Shown: positions 46,059-55,710, counted from the first letter of the stretch. The stretch: 64,000 bases of DNA from Erwinia typographi (GCF_000773975.1 NZ_JRUQ01000007.1:1-64000), one strand, 5' to 3'. Numbers and translations: made by a program. Notes: generated from the sequence alone by a model not told the origin.

Positions 46059-46292
46059 ATGGGTCATGTCGTTAAGATTGGTCGCTATGAGATCGTCGAT
46101 GCCGAACTGGATGCGCACAATGTGGATACCGTCAGCATTCCCTGTATTACCAATCCTGGCCTGAGCACTCAGCTCGACGGTTGGGATGATGAAACCAGCG
46201 TCCCCGCGTGGATCGACGGTAAACCCGTCGATTTAGCCATCGGCCATTATGACAAACAGCAGGATCGTTGGATACTGAAAAAACCCGCCTGA
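46059..46292 (+). CDS. Hypothetical 77-residue protein
   Basis: I do not recognise this protein. It has a very good ribosome site (AAAGGAG, seven bases before ATG) and 77 codons without rare-codon clustering. The product is acidic, begins MGHVVKIGRYEIVDAELD and contains GWDDETSVPAWIDGKPVDLAIGHYD. There is no signal peptide and no membrane segment; there is one cysteine. It stands alone, 89 bases after nhaP2, and is followed by a hairpin at 46306-46335. It may be a lineage-specific small cytoplasmic protein. Confidence 0.7.
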   Translation: MGHVVKIGRYEIVDAELDAHNVDTVSIPCITNPGLSTQLDGWDDETSVPAWIDGKPVDLAIGHYDKQQDRWILKKPA

Positions 46293-46305
46293 GACGTTTG
46301 TCTCT

Positions 46306-46335
46306 TTCACCGTTGCGGCGCCTTGCGACGGTGAA
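46306..46335 (+). terminator. Hairpin after the 77-residue ORF
   Basis: TTCACCGT and ACGGTGAA, extended inward by TGC/GCG with one wobble pair, form a stem around GGCGCCTT. Only CTCTTC follows, so termination strength is uncertain. Confidence 0.5.
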
Positions 46336-46460
46336 CTCTTCATTAAATTGCCTTCCTGCTGTTATTAATCCGTCATAAAAATACGGGGTTAGCGCTATTT
46401 AGCCGCTTCGTTTACTTTTTGTTTTTGCTAATTTTATTTTGTTCACTTTCTCCTCGCTTT

Positions 46461-46474
46461 TAGGAATTTCCCGT
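46461..46474 (+). promoter_or_regulatory. RcsAB-box-like element
   Basis: TAGGAATTTCCCGT agrees with the RcsAB consensus TRVGAAWAWTSYGR at 11 of 14 positions and lies about 240 bases before the transferase start. RcsA/RcsB control exopolysaccharide operons in enteric bacteria, including those begun by transferases of this family. The match is only moderate. Confidence 0.4.
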
Positions 46475-46710
46475 ATTAACTAACGCAAATAACTCCTGCA
46501 TACTCGTTGAACTGCTTCATGATGAAACAGTGTTATATTAATGTTGCAATATATCCTGGTACTGTTTCCTTTGCCTTTTCGCCCTGAATGCAGCGATCCA
46601 CCAAGAATAATTTATTGATTCTATGGGAATTAGCGTTGATAACGTTACTCCTGAACGCGTGCTTGAACCTCGTCAGGCTACTGATTCTTAATGAAAAGAG
46701 AGCAGGCATT

Positions 46711-48177
46711 ATGGCAAGTACTCTGGTACTGAATAACCGTCGCCGCGCTTTTAGCGGCACACGAAAAAACATTATTGCCAAGGTTGCATTAAGTCTTTCA
46801 GATTTAATCTCTATTAACCTGGCACTGTTTTTATCTGCGGCAACCGTGAAAGGTATTTGGGGTAATTTAGATATCTTTATTCCCCCTCAGGAAGTGCAGA
46901 TTCGCTTTACGGCGCAATTTGTCATGTCAATTGTCTGTACCGCCTGGTTCTGGATGCGGCTGCGCCACTACACTTATCGCAAACCTTTCTGGTTTGAATT
47001 AAAAGAAATTATCAAAACGTTAGTGATTTTTTCACTATTGGATCTGGCGCTGATTGCCTTTTCAAAGTGGGACTTCTCACGGACGATTTGGAGCTTCACC
47101 TGGACCTACGCGTTGATCCTGGTGCCGCTGCTGCGTTCAACCGTCAAGCACGCGATCCTGAAAGCTGGCCAGTGGCAGAAGCAGACCATTATTATCGGCT
47201 CAGGTAAGAATGCCCGCGAAGCCTATGCCGCGCTGCAAAGTGAAGAGCTGCTGGGTTATGAAGTGAAGGCGTTTGTTGCCAGCAATGGACATAACGGCGC
47301 AGAGAGCCTGCACGGCGTTCCGGTCATTACCTCCAGGGATATCGTCTGGGATACGGTCGATCTGGAAAATACTCAGTTCATCGTGGCAATGGAATATGAA
47401 CAGCAGGCCATGCGCGATAAGTGGCTGAAGCTGCTGTCGAAGAAGAAGTGCCGCTCGGTCTCAGTGGTGCCTACGCTTCGCGGCGTGCCGCTGTACGGGA
47501 CGGACATGTCCTTTATCTTCAGCCATGAAGTGATGATTCTACGGGTCAGCAATAACCTGGCTAAACGCTCATCCCGCTTCCTCAAACGGACTTTTGATGT
47601 TGTGGTTGCCTCGCTGCTGCTGCTGTTCCTGGCTCCGGCCTTTGCCCTGATCTGCTGGATGGTAGGACGCGACGGCGGCAATAAAATTTATGGTCATGAA
47701 CGCGTGGGCCAGGACGGCAAGAAATTTAAGTGCCTGAAGTTCCGCTCAATGGTCACCAACTCGCAAGAAGTTCTCGAAGAATTGCTGGCAACCAGCGAGG
47801 AAGCCCGTGCCGAGTGGGATAAAGACTTTAAACTGAAGAACGACCCGCGCGTGACCAAAATCGGTGCCCTACTGCGTAAAACCAGTCTGGATGAACTGCC
47901 GCAGCTGTGGAACGTGATCAGGGGCGAGATGAGCCTGGTCGGGCCCCGCCCGGTTATTGAAGCAGAGCTTGAGCGTTATGCCGGAGATGTTGATTACTAT
48001 CTGATGGCCAAACCGGGCATGACCGGCCTCTGGCAGGTCAGCGGTCGTAACGATATCGACTATGATACGCGCGTCTATTTTGATTCCTGGTACGTGAAGA
48101 ATTGGGCGCTATGGACCGATATTGCCATCCTGTTTAAAACCGCCGGTGTGGTACTGCGCCGCGACGGCGCTTACTAA
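46711..48177 (+). CDS. Undecaprenyl-phosphate sugar-1-phosphate transferase (WbaP/AmsG type)
   Basis: Initiating enzyme of exopolysaccharide or O-antigen repeat synthesis: it moves a hexose-1-phosphate (galactose for WbaP, glucose for WcaJ) from UDP-sugar to undecaprenyl phosphate at the inner membrane. The ATG at 46711 gives 488 residues. Four N-terminal helices, a Rossmann-like middle domain (IIIGSGKNAREAY) and a fifth membrane segment (VVVASLLLLFLAPAFALI) precede the bacterial sugar transferase domain. That domain carries KFRSMV, KNDPRVTKIG, LRKTSLDELPQ, GEMSLVGPRPV and the C-terminal VVLRRDGAY shared with WbaP. No glycosyltransferase, flippase or polymerase gene is nearby, so it stands apart from any polysaccharide cluster. 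Confidence 0.88.
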   Translation: MASTLVLNNRRRAFSGTRKNIIAKVALSLSDLISINLALFLSAATVKGIWGNLDIFIPPQEVQIRFTAQFVMSIVCTAWFWMRLRHYTYRKPFWFELKEIIKTLVIFSLLDLALIAFSKWDFSRTIWSFTWTYALILVPLLRSTVKHAILKAGQWQKQTIIIGSGKNAREAYAALQSEELLGYEVKAFVASNGHNGAESLHGVPVITSRDIVWDTVDLENTQFIVAMEYEQQAMRDKWLKLLSKKKCRSVSVVPTLRGVPLYGTDMSFIFSHEVMILRVSNNLAKRSSRFLKRTFDVVVASLLLLFLAPAFALICWMVGRDGGNKIYGHERVGQDGKKFKCLKFRSMVTNSQEVLEELLATSEEARAEWDKDFKLKNDPRVTKIGALLRKTSLDELPQLWNVIRGEMSLVGPRPVIEAELERYAGDVDYYLMAKPGMTGLWQVSGRNDIDYDTRVYFDSWYVKNWALWTDIAILFKTAGVVLRRDGAY

Positions 48178-48187
48178 AACGTGATAA

Positions 48188-48222
48188 GTGAGAGTTATGC
48201 CAGCTAAGGGCATAACTCTCAC
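48188..48222. terminator. 14-pair hairpin after the transferase gene
   Basis: GTGAGAGTTATGCC and GGCATAACTCTCAC are perfect inverted copies around a seven-base loop, ten bases after the stop codon. No T run follows. It is likely a 3'-end structure of the transferase message. Confidence 0.6.
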
Positions 48223-48298
48223 CATGAAGAAAATTATCTTCTCTCCCCTTTCCTTTTTCCGCCGTTATCTCTACCCTTTGCGACTTGCTTTATAACGG

Positions 48299-49513
48299 AT
48301 GCCGTCACGCACGATGCAAAAATTTACCCTTCTTCTTCTCAGCCTGGTACTTCTGGCCCCGCTGGGCATTGACCTTTACCTGCCAACCCTGCCAGAGATT
48401 GCGCTGGGTCTGAACACGCCGGTCACCACCATCCAGACCACTATCCCGATTTTTCTGCTGGTGATGGGACTGGGGCAAATTGTCGCTGGCCCGCTGGTCG
48501 ATAATCTCGGCAGGAAGCCCATCGCGCTCGCCGGGCTGCTGCTGTATCTGCTGGGCAGCGTTCTTGCCGCCTCGGCAACCGGCTGGCCGCAGTTTCTCAC
48601 CGCGCGTATTGTTCAGGGCTGCGCGGTGTGCTGTACCGCCGTGGTCGCCTTTAGCGGCGTACGCGACCGCCTTGAGGGCGATGAGGCGGCCAGAGCCTAT
48701 GGTTTCCTCAACGGCGCGCTAAATATCGTCCCCGCTCTGGCCCCGATGCTCGGCGGTTTTCTGGCCGATGCCTTCGGCTGGCGTGCGCCCTTCTGGTTCC
48801 TGACGGGGTATGCCCTGGTCATTGGTCTGCTTATCGTCAGATTCCTGCCCGAAACTCGCCCGGCGGGCACGCTGGCAGTGAAGGGAATCCCCCTGCGACA
48901 GTATGCGCACATCCTGCGGGAACCGCGTTTCCTGGCCTTTACCTTTGCCAATGCGGGCGCGATGGGGATGGTGCTTACCTATGTCTCGCTGGCGCCACAG
49001 GTGCTGATGACCGAAGGCAAGCTGACGGCGCTACAGTTTTCCATCGCGTTTGGCGCTAACGGTTTCTGGATCATGCTGGTAAGCGTGCTGGTCAATAAAA
49101 TGATCCGCAAACTGGGGCGGCCGATCTGTCTGGCGATTGGCAGCCTGGCGATGGCTCTTGGCGCGGTGACAATGTTGACCGGGATGGTTATTTTCCCCGC
49201 AGCCATGCAGAGTAGCTGGCCGCTGTATATGTTGCCGGTGGCGATTTCTGTCGCCGGTCTGGCCTTTACGGTCGGTCCCGCCACCAGCTATGCGCTGGAG
49301 CCTTATCAGCAGCAGGCTGGGGTGGCCTCCGCTCTGGCAGGCTTTATTCAGATGGCGGGAGGGTCTTCGGCGGGCCTGCTGGCGATGGCCCTGCCGCTGA
49401 ATGAGAAGCTGGCGCTGAGTACCATGATGATCGTCGGCGCGGTGCTGGCTGCACTGGCGTGGCTGTGCAGTAAAAAAGTGCGCGGCACGTTGACCGCGCT
49501 GAAATCTAGCTGA
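48299..49513 (+). CDS. Bcr/CflA-type MFS drug exporter
   Basis: Twelve-helix major facilitator of the DHA1 Bcr/CflA group, which exports drugs or small metabolites with proton exchange. It is 404 residues long; an ATG at 48314 would shorten it by five. Family marks are GIDLYLPTLPEIA in the first helix, the loop motif GPLVDNLGRKPIAL between helices 2 and 3, and ALNIVPALAPMLGGFLADAFGWR in helix 5 (the antiporter motif C region). Substrate cannot be told from sequence. Its last eight bases overlap the 3' end of dadX on the opposite strand. Confidence 0.85.
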   Translation: MPSRTMQKFTLLLLSLVLLAPLGIDLYLPTLPEIALGLNTPVTTIQTTIPIFLLVMGLGQIVAGPLVDNLGRKPIALAGLLLYLLGSVLAASATGWPQFLTARIVQGCAVCCTAVVAFSGVRDRLEGDEAARAYGFLNGALNIVPALAPMLGGFLADAFGWRAPFWFLTGYALVIGLLIVRFLPETRPAGTLAVKGIPLRQYAHILREPRFLAFTFANAGAMGMVLTYVSLAPQVLMTEGKLTALQFSIAFGANGFWIMLVSVLVNKMIRKLGRPICLAIGSLAMALGAVTMLTGMVIFPAAMQSSWPLYMLPVAISVAGLAFTVGPATSYALEPYQQQAGVASALAGFIQMAGGSSAGLLAMALPLNEKLALSTMMIVGAVLAALAWLCSKKVRGTLTALKSS

Positions 49514-50576
49514 CTTTCACCGTTACCCGCGGCGCCAGAGCACACATCAGCTCATAGCCTACGGTGCCGGACGCCGAGGCGACCTCGTCAATTTTGACAT
49601 TGTCGCCCCATAGCTCGACCTGGCTGCCGATACCCGCCTGCGGGCAAGGCGTCAGGTCAACGGTAATCATATCCATAGAAACGGCGCCGACCAGTTCACT
49701 TCTGACGCCGTCCACCCAGACAGGCGTTCCGGTTGGCGCATGGCGCGGGTAACCATCCGCATAGCCACAGGCGACCACGCCGATGCGCTGTTCCCCAGCC
49801 GCGCGATAGCGCGCGCCATAGCCCACCGCGTCACCCGATTTCAGGTTCTGGATGCCGATGATCTCGCTGTTCAGGGTCATGGCGGGCTTCAGCCCGCTGC
49901 TGGCAATATCCTGCCATTGCCCACTCGGCGATGCGCCGTACAGAATAATCCCCGGTCGAACCCAGTCGTAATGGGTATGCGGGTGCCAAAGCGTAGCGGC
50001 GGAGTTAGCCAGCGAGCGCGGGCAATCCAGCCCTTCGGCAGCCCGCTCAATACGCTTCATCGGCTCGATGATGCCCTCACTACGCTCAGACTCGGCAAAA
50101 TGCGCCATTAGCGTCATTTCGCCAACGTTTTCGAGCGCGCGCAGTTTGCTCCAGGCCTGCTGAACCTGCTCGGGCTGAAAACCGAGTCGGTTCATGCCGC
50201 TGTTCATCTTCAGATAGATATCGAGCGGCGCAGAGAGTTTCGCTTTAGCCAGGGCCTGAATCTGCCAGTTGCTGTGCACGCTGGTCGTCAGGCGGTACTG
50301 GTCGAGGATCGCCAGCTCATCGGGGTGAAAGAAACCTTCAAGCAGCAGGATGGGCTGCTTCCAGCCGCGCTCGCGCAGCAGGATGGCCTCTTCAAGGTTC
50401 AGCAGCGCGAAGCCGTCGGTGCCAGCCAGACTTTGCCAGACGCGGTCGATACCGTGCCCGTAGGCGTTGGCTTTCACCACTGACCACAGGTGGGAATGAG
50501 GTGCAGCCTGGCGGGCAACCGCCAGGTTATGTCGCAACGCATTAGTGTCGATAGTTGCGACAATCGGACGAGACAT
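49506..50576 (-). CDS. dadX: Catabolic alanine racemase DadX
   Basis: PLP-dependent racemase that turns L-alanine into D-alanine for breakdown by DadA. It is 356 residues long, the E. coli length. The PLP lysine is Lys35 in VVKANAYGHG, and the second catalytic base, a tyrosine, lies in VGYGARYRAAG. The stretch SMDMITVDL binds the cofactor phosphate region. It begins 29 bases after dadA on the same strand, as in the E. coli dadAX operon, and its 3' end overlaps the MFS gene by eight bases. Confidence 0.96.
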   Translation of the reverse strand: MSRPIVATIDTNALRHNLAVARQAAPHSHLWSVVKANAYGHGIDRVWQSLAGTDGFALLNLEEAILLRERGWKQPILLLEGFFHPDELAILDQYRLTTSVHSNWQIQALAKAKLSAPLDIYLKMNSGMNRLGFQPEQVQQAWSKLRALENVGEMTLMAHFAESERSEGIIEPMKRIERAAEGLDCPRSLANSAATLWHPHTHYDWVRPGIILYGASPSGQWQDIASSGLKPAMTLNSEIIGIQNLKSGDAVGYGARYRAAGEQRIGVVACGYADGYPRHAPTGTPVWVDGVRSELVGAVSMDMITVDLTPCPQAGIGSQVELWGDNVKIDEVASASGTVGYELMCALAPRVTVKVS

Positions 50577-50605
50577 AACTTCTCCTGGTTCTCAATGCGG
50601 GCAAA

Positions 50606-51901
50606 TTAGCGGGCCGTGTGCAGCGTCTGGCCCGACGTTGGGTAAAATCCCGGCAGATAACGCATCACCGACAGATCGTCTGCGGCAATGGCAGGGCTGT
50701 TTCCAGAGATGATATCAGAAAGTAGCTGGCCCGATCCGCAGGCCATGGTCCAACCGAGCGTTCCGTGACCCGTGTTGAGATAAAGATTTTTCAGCGGCGT
50801 CCGGCCGACAATTGGCGTACCGTCTGGCGTCATCGGACGCAGCCCGGTCCAGAAGGTTGCCTGCGCCGTATAGCCACCTTGCGGGAAGAGATCGCCCACC
50901 ACCATCTCTAACGTTTCGCGCCGTGCGGGCAGAAGTTTGGTGTTATAGCCGACAATCTCGGCCATTCCGCCCACGCGGATACGATTGTCGAAGCGGGTAA
51001 TCGCAACCTTGTAGGTTTCATCCAGCACCGTTGAGATCGGGGAAGCCTGTTCGTCTTTGATTGGGAGGGTCAGGGAATAGCCCTTTAAGGGATAGACAGG
51101 CACGTCAACCACCCCTTTAAGCAGCCCGGTCGAGTAAGAGCCAAACGCCACCACATAGGCGTCCGCCGTCACCACTTCCGCGCCACATTTCACGCCCGCA
51201 ATCTGATTCCCCTCCAGCAACAGGGCGTCGACCGACGTATTAAAGCGGAAAGTGACCCCGGCGGCGCTGGCCATTTCAGCGAGGCGCTGAGTGAAAAGTT
51301 GACAGTCGCCCGTTTCATCGTTCGGCAGGCGCAGGCCCCCCGTAAGCTTATGCTGAGTGGCGGCCAGTGCCGGCTCGACGCTGGCCAACTGGGCCGCCTC
51401 CAGCAGTTTGTAGGGAACCCCCGCCTCTTTCAGCACGGCAATATCTTTGGTCGCGCTTTCAAACTGCTGGGCGGTGCGGAACAGCTGGAGCGTCCCGCCC
51501 TGCCGACCTTCATAAGCAATGCCGGTTTGCTGGCGCAGCGCCTTCAGGCAATCACGGCTGTATTCCGCAATGCGCACCATGCGGCCTTTATTTTCCTGAT
51601 AGTGCCGCATATCGCAGTTGCGCAGCATTTGCCACATCCATTCAAGCTGAAAGCGGCTGCCGTCCGGGCGTACAGACAGCGGAGCATGGCGTTGAAACAT
51701 CCACTTAACGGCTTTCAGCGGCACGCCCGGCGCCGCCCAGGGCGCCGCGTAGCCCGGCGAAATCTGCCCGGCATTGCCGGCGCTGGTTTCCAGCGCCGCG
51801 CCGGGCTGGCGATCGATAACCGTAACCTGATGCCCCGCCTGAGCCAGATACCAGGCGCTCGCTACGCCAACCACACCACTACCCAGAATGACAACACGCA
51901 T
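50606..51901 (-). CDS. dadA: D-amino acid dehydrogenase small subunit
   Basis: Membrane-associated FAD enzyme that oxidises D-alanine and other D-amino acids to keto acids, feeding the respiratory chain. It is 431 residues long. The FAD-binding [18 protein letters not shown] begins at residue 7, and the C-terminal flavin-contact block [15 protein letters not shown] is conserved. It is the first gene of dadAX. A CRP-like site lies about 100 bases upstream of the start, fitting catabolite control known for E. coli dadA. Confidence 0.96.
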   Translation of the reverse strand: MRVVILGSGVVGVASAWYLAQAGHQVTVIDRQPGAALETSAGNAGQISPGYAAPWAAPGVPLKAVKWMFQRHAPLSVRPDGSRFQLEWMWQMLRNCDMRHYQENKGRMVRIAEYSRDCLKALRQQTGIAYEGRQGGTLQLFRTAQQFESATKDIAVLKEAGVPYKLLEAAQLASVEPALAATQHKLTGGLRLPNDETGDCQLFTQRLAEMASAAGVTFRFNTSVDALLLEGNQIAGVKCGAEVVTADAYVVAFGSYSTGLLKGVVDVPVYPLKGYSLTLPIKDEQASPISTVLDETYKVAITRFDNRIRVGGMAEIVGYNTKLLPARRETLEMVVGDLFPQGGYTAQATFWTGLRPMTPDGTPIVGRTPLKNLYLNTGHGTLGWTMACGSGQLLSDIISGNSPAIAADDLSVMRYLPGFYPTSGQTLHTAR

Positions 51902-52424
51902 AGCCGCACCACCGCCGTTTAAAAAGAGGAATAAACTGGTTTGTTGCCAACGCCCCGGTCGAAAACACTACAAGGAAACAGGCAACATCGCACTGACATA
52001 TTTCACATGTTTTTTAGCCGAAAGGGTAATAAAAAGAAGGTGGAGCAGGATATTTGGAATTTAATACTGCCGAACCCCGGTTTTAAGCAGCATATAATTA
52101 CAAATCAGGCGTTTTCGTCCTTTCTCAGCAGAAAGCCTTCGCTTCAGATCTTTCCCTTATATACAGGATATAATCCTGCCTGATTGGCCATCTGGCGTAT
52201 TTCACCTGACGTTAAAATGATTTTTCCTTTCCGGCTCTATTTTCTGTCGAAAATTTCCATTGTATTCAACCGAGCGATCGGAGAGAGTGAACTATCATTG
52301 AGGTATTGGCTTTAATTCCTGGCTTGCCTTTGCAGTCGCAGCGCATCGGCAGGTCAACATAAAACGGACGTTTTGCCGCTACGTGTTGTAACGTCGAACA
52401 CCGGTTTTAAAAAAGGGGTGCGCA
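51902..52424. other. Divergent control region dadA-ycgB
   Basis: A 523-base region without a supported gene. It has a CRP-like site (51992-52007) near dadA. An 80-codon frame at 51941-52183 has no ribosome site and no recognisable product. A near sigma-54 motif at 52320 has the wrong spacing. Confidence 0.55.
51992..52007. promoter_or_regulatory. CRP-like site upstream of dadA
   Basis: On the minus strand, TGTGAAATATGTCAGT matches TGTGAnnnnnnTCACA at eight of ten bases, about 90-105 bases before the dadA start. Confidence 0.45.
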
Positions 52425-53960
52425 ATGACGACTATCTTTGACGAGGCCATTAAGGACAGCAAACGTCTCAGTGATGGACCGGACTGGACCTTCGACCTGC
52501 TTGATGACTATCTGCAAGAGATCGATCGGGTAGCCAAGCTGTACCGGCTTGAAACCTATCCTCATCAGATTGAAGTAATCACCTCAGAACAGATGATGGA
52601 TGCCTATTCCAGCGTAGGGATGCCCATCAACTACGCGCACTGGTCCTTTGGCAAAAAATTTATCGAAACGGAACAGCGCTACAAGCATGGTCAGCAGGGC
52701 CTGGCGTATGAGATCGTCATCAACTCTAATCCCTGCATTGCTTATCTGATGGAAGAAAATACCATTACCATGCAGGCGCTGGTGATGGCGCACGCCTGCT
52801 ACGGCCACAACTCTTTCTTTCGTAATAACTACCTGTTCCGTAGCTGGACAGACGCCAGCTCGATTGTTGACTACCTGATTTTCGCCCGCAATTACATCAC
52901 CAAATGCGAAGAGCGTTATGGGCTTGAGGAAGTTGAAAAGCTGCTCGACTCCTGCCACGCGCTGATGAATTACGGCGTTGACCGCTACAAACGCCCGCAA
53001 AAAATCTCGCTACAGGAAGAGAAAGCCCGTCAGCAAAGCCGCGAAGAGTACCTGCAAAGCCAGGTGAATATGTTGTGGCGCACGCTGCCCCGTCGTGAGA
53101 GGGAGCTTTCCCAGACCGAAGCGTCCCGCTACCCTTCCGAGCCGCAGGAAAACCTGCTCTACTTTATGGAGAAAAACGCGCCGCTGCTGGAGTCCTGGCA
53201 ACGCGAGATCCTGCGTATCGTTCGCAAGGTGAGCCAGTATTTTTATCCGCAGAAGCAGACCCAGGTGATGAACGAAGGCTGGGCGACGTTCTGGCACTAC
53301 ACCATTCTTAACCACCTGTATGACGAGGGCAAAGTCTCCGAGCGCTTTATGCTTGAGTTTCTGCACAGCCATACCAACGTGGTTTATCAGCCGCCCTACA
53401 ACAGCCAGTGGTATAACGGAATCAATCCCTATGCGCTCGGCTTTGCGATGTTCCAGGATATTAAAAGGATTTGTGAACAACCAACGGAAGAGGATCGCTA
53501 CTGGTTCCCGGACATTGCCGGCAGCAACTGGCTGGATACGCTGCACTTCGCCATGCGTGAATTTAAGGACGAAAGTTTTATCAGCCAGTTCCTGTCACCG
53601 AAAGTGATGCGCGATTTCCGCCTGTTTACCGTAATGGACGATGACCGCAATAATTTCCTCGAAATTGCCGCCATCCACGACGAGGCAGGCTATCGGGCAA
53701 TCCGCCAGCAACTGTCGGCGCAGTATAACCTCAGCAATCTGGAACCGAACATCCAGGTCTATGACGTTGATCTGCGCGGCGACCGCTCCCTGACGCTGCG
53801 CTACGTGCCGCACAGCCGCGCGCCGTTGGATAAAAGCCGCAGAGAAGTGCTGAAGCATGTGCACCGCCTGTGGGGATTTGACGTCCATCTTGAGCAGCAG
53901 AACGAAGACGGCAGCACCGAGCTGCTGGATCGCTGCCCGCCGCGCCCTCCCACACTGTAA
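52425..53960 (+). CDS. ycgB: SpoVR family protein YcgB
   Basis: Cytoplasmic protein of the SpoVR family, 511 residues (E. coli 510). It is linked to stationary phase in enteric bacteria and to spore cortex in Bacillus; its activity is unknown. The conserved HSWFGKK-like segment (YAHWSFGKKF), MAHACYGHNSFFRNNYLF and NEGWATFWHY with paired His residues suggest a metal site. SpoVR proteins often co-occur with YeaG (PrkA) and YeaH, both also in this window but 8 kb away on the same strand. A strong bidirectional terminator separates it from fadR. Confidence 0.95.
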   Translation: MTTIFDEAIKDSKRLSDGPDWTFDLLDDYLQEIDRVAKLYRLETYPHQIEVITSEQMMDAYSSVGMPINYAHWSFGKKFIETEQRYKHGQQGLAYEIVINSNPCIAYLMEENTITMQALVMAHACYGHNSFFRNNYLFRSWTDASSIVDYLIFARNYITKCEERYGLEEVEKLLDSCHALMNYGVDRYKRPQKISLQEEKARQQSREEYLQSQVNMLWRTLPRRERELSQTEASRYPSEPQENLLYFMEKNAPLLESWQREILRIVRKVSQYFYPQKQTQVMNEGWATFWHYTILNHLYDEGKVSERFMLEFLHSHTNVVYQPPYNSQWYNGINPYALGFAMFQDIKRICEQPTEEDRYWFPDIAGSNWLDTLHFAMREFKDESFISQFLSPKVMRDFRLFTVMDDDRNNFLEIAAIHDEAGYRAIRQQLSAQYNLSNLEPNIQVYDVDLRGDRSLTLRYVPHSRAPLDKSRREVLKHVHRLWGFDVHLEQQNEDGSTELLDRCPPRPPTL

Positions 53961-53970
53961 TTTCGCCATA

Positions 53971-54002
53971 AAAAAAGCCGGTTCAGAAGGAACCGGCTTT
54001 TT
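53971..54002. terminator. Bidirectional terminator between ycgB and fadR
   Basis: AAAAAAGCCGGTTC, an AGAAG loop and GAACCGGCTTTTT form a strong stem flanked by A and T runs, between convergent ycgB and fadR. Confidence 0.92.
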
Positions 54003-54014
54003 CCTGTGCGTCAT

Positions 54015-54734
54015 TTAACGGCGCTGCGGCGGCAAATCCGTCGGCATACTGTTTTGCATCCCGTGCCAGATTTCCCCGCTGCGGCGGCCATAATCGCGCA
54101 CCGCATCGACAATTTTATCAAACTGTTCGTTCTGACAAATAGTCAGCAGCTGCTGGTAGAAATCACGCGCCAGCTGGCGAGCTTCAGGATTAGAGAAATA
54201 GTGCCTGCCCACTCGGGTATAAAGTCCTTTAAGCCCGTTGAGGATCAGCCCATAAATCGGGTTGCCTGAAGCGAAAGCCAGCCCGCGGAAAATGCTGTAA
54301 TCAAGGTCAGTATAAGACTCGGCCTTATCCTCAACGTTCTGTGCGGTTAGCAGCACTTCTTTCGCCTTATCCGGGTATGTTCGGATCGCGCGCCGGATGA
54401 AGATTGAGGAAATATTGGTACGCACGGCCAGCAGATTATCGATCAGCTGCGGGACGCTGTCATGATCGAGCCGTGCCAGCGTTTCGAGAATGCTCAACCC
54501 GGAGGTTTCCCAAAAATCATTCACCCTGGTAGGCTTACCGTGCTGGATGGTCAGCCAGCCGTCGCGAGCCAGACGCTGAAGGACTTCACGCAGGGTGGTG
54601 CGGGTAACGCCAATTAACTCGGAAAGCTCACGCTCTGCTGGCAAAATCGAACCCGGTGGAAAGCGGTTATTCCAGATGCTTTCAATAATATACTCTTCAG
54701 CGAAACCCGCAGGGCTCTGCGCCTTAATGACCAT
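54015..54734 (-). CDS. fadR: Fatty-acid metabolism regulator FadR
   Basis: GntR-family transcription factor that represses beta-oxidation genes and activates fabA/fabB; long-chain acyl-CoA releases it from DNA. It is 239 residues long, the E. coli length. The N-terminal winged helix-turn-helix (about 10-75) contains [20 protein letters not shown], and the acyl-CoA-binding helical domain fills the rest. A matching operator is found upstream of fadD in this same window. In E. coli nhaB lies between fadR and dsbB, but here dsbB is the next gene. Confidence 0.97.
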   Translation of the reverse strand: MVIKAQSPAGFAEEYIIESIWNNRFPPGSILPAERELSELIGVTRTTLREVLQRLARDGWLTIQHGKPTRVNDFWETSGLSILETLARLDHDSVPQLIDNLLAVRTNISSIFIRRAIRTYPDKAKEVLLTAQNVEDKAESYTDLDYSIFRGLAFASGNPIYGLILNGLKGLYTRVGRHYFSNPEARQLARDFYQQLLTICQNEQFDKIVDAVRDYGRRSGEIWHGMQNSMPTDLPPQRR

Positions 54735-55042
54735 AGCGTTCTGTTTCCGTTGCGTTCATAACTGCAAATATTGGGCTCATCATACCAGATGCCCTGAGGA
54801 TGACATAGAGCGCCTTCTGGCTAAAACCGTGACCATCACGCAAAAATCCCAAAAAGACCGGGTAATTTCACGATACGTCAGGGAGTTCCATTCATTACCT
54901 CTGCCAGAAGGTCACGAAACGGATTTATTTACAGGTGGTTTAACTTAAGTCATTTTCGGCGCTAAATTTTCTGCTGGCAACGCTGGCACAAGGCGCCTTT
55001 TAGTTTACACTGCCGTTTGAACGCCCATCACATGGAATGATT
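54735..55042. other. Divergent control region fadR-dsbB
   Basis: A 308-base region without a supported gene. There is no trace of nhaB, which lies here in E. coli. Individual promoter boxes for fadR and dsbB could not be assigned with confidence. Confidence 0.5.
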
Positions 55043-55573
55043 ATGTTGCGATATCTGAATAGCTGTTCCCGCGGCCGCGGAGCCTGGTTATTAATGGCCT
55101 TCACTGCTTTTGCGCTGGAAATGGTCGCACTCTATTTTCAGCACGTTATGATGCTAAAACCCTGCGTAATGTGTATTTATGAACGTTGCGCCCTGTTTGG
55201 CATAATGGGCGCAGGGCTGGTGGGCGCAATTGCGCCGAAAACGCCGCTGCGCTGGGTTGCCATCCTGCTATGGATTTACAGTGCCTGGGAAGGTGTTCGT
55301 CTCTCGTGGGAGCACACCATGATCCAGCTGCACCCGAACCCGTTCGTCACCTGTGATTTCGCCGCCCGTTTCCCAGACTGGCTGCCGCTGGACAAGTGGC
55401 TGCCGTCGGTGTTTGTCGCTAGCGGCGACTGTGCTGAAAGATCCTGGACCCTGCTGACGCTGAGTATGCCGCAATGGCTGGTAGGCATTTTTGCCGCTTA
55501 TCTGCTGGTGGCGCTGCTGGTGCTGATTGCTCAGCCCTTCAGGCCGAAAAAACGCGATCTGTTCTCACGCTGA
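55043..55573 (+). CDS. dsbB: Disulfide bond formation protein DsbB
   Basis: Inner-membrane quinone reductase that reoxidises DsbA, passing electrons to ubiquinone or menaquinone. The ATG at 55043 gives 176 residues, the E. coli length; a start two codons earlier is less likely. Four transmembrane helices are seen. The first catalytic pair is Cys41/Cys44 in [11 protein letters not shown], and the second pair lies in FVTCDF and ASGDCAER. The C-terminus [12 protein letters not shown] is basic and cytoplasmic. A terminator follows. Confidence 0.96.
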   Translation: MLRYLNSCSRGRGAWLLMAFTAFALEMVALYFQHVMMLKPCVMCIYERCALFGIMGAGLVGAIAPKTPLRWVAILLWIYSAWEGVRLSWEHTMIQLHPNPFVTCDFAARFPDWLPLDKWLPSVFVASGDCAERSWTLLTLSMPQWLVGIFAAYLLVALLVLIAQPFRPKKRDLFSR

Positions 55574-55593
55574 ACCTCATTTTCGCGCATTGA

Positions 55594-55616
55594 GCCCGCT
55601 GCCAGCGGGCTTTTTT
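55594..55616 (+). terminator. dsbB terminator
   Basis: GCCCGCT, a GCC loop and AGCGGGC followed by six T residues lie about 20 bases after the dsbB stop. Confidence 0.9.
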
Positions 55617-55710
55617 GTGGCGGCCATTCACCGCTGACGGACAAATTATTTGAAGGATGCGGATTACGCTACTAAGCTGAAAATACGCAAAAAAACCAAA
55701 GGAATCGATA

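Larger units (their letters stand above)
46293..46710. other. Upstream region of the sugar-phosphate transferase gene
   Basis: A 418-base AT-rich region. It holds a terminator-like hairpin at 46306-46335 and an RcsAB-like element at 46461-46474. A frame open from 46588 could extend the downstream protein by 41 residues, but no ribosome site supports it. Confidence 0.55.

Noticed and set aside
46588-46710. N-terminal extension of the sugar-phosphate transferase by 41 residues
   Set aside because: It would add an extra hydrophobic helix not typical of WbaP proteins, and there is no ribosome site before the codon at 46588. The ATG at 46711 fits better.
51941-52183. An 80-codon plus-strand frame between dadA and ycgB
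   Set aside because: It overlaps the dadA promoter region and has no family or ribosome site.
52320-52334. Sigma-54-like motif TGGCTTGCCTTTGCA upstream of ycgB
   Set aside because: GG and GC are nine bases apart instead of ten, which normally abolishes sigma-54 recognition.
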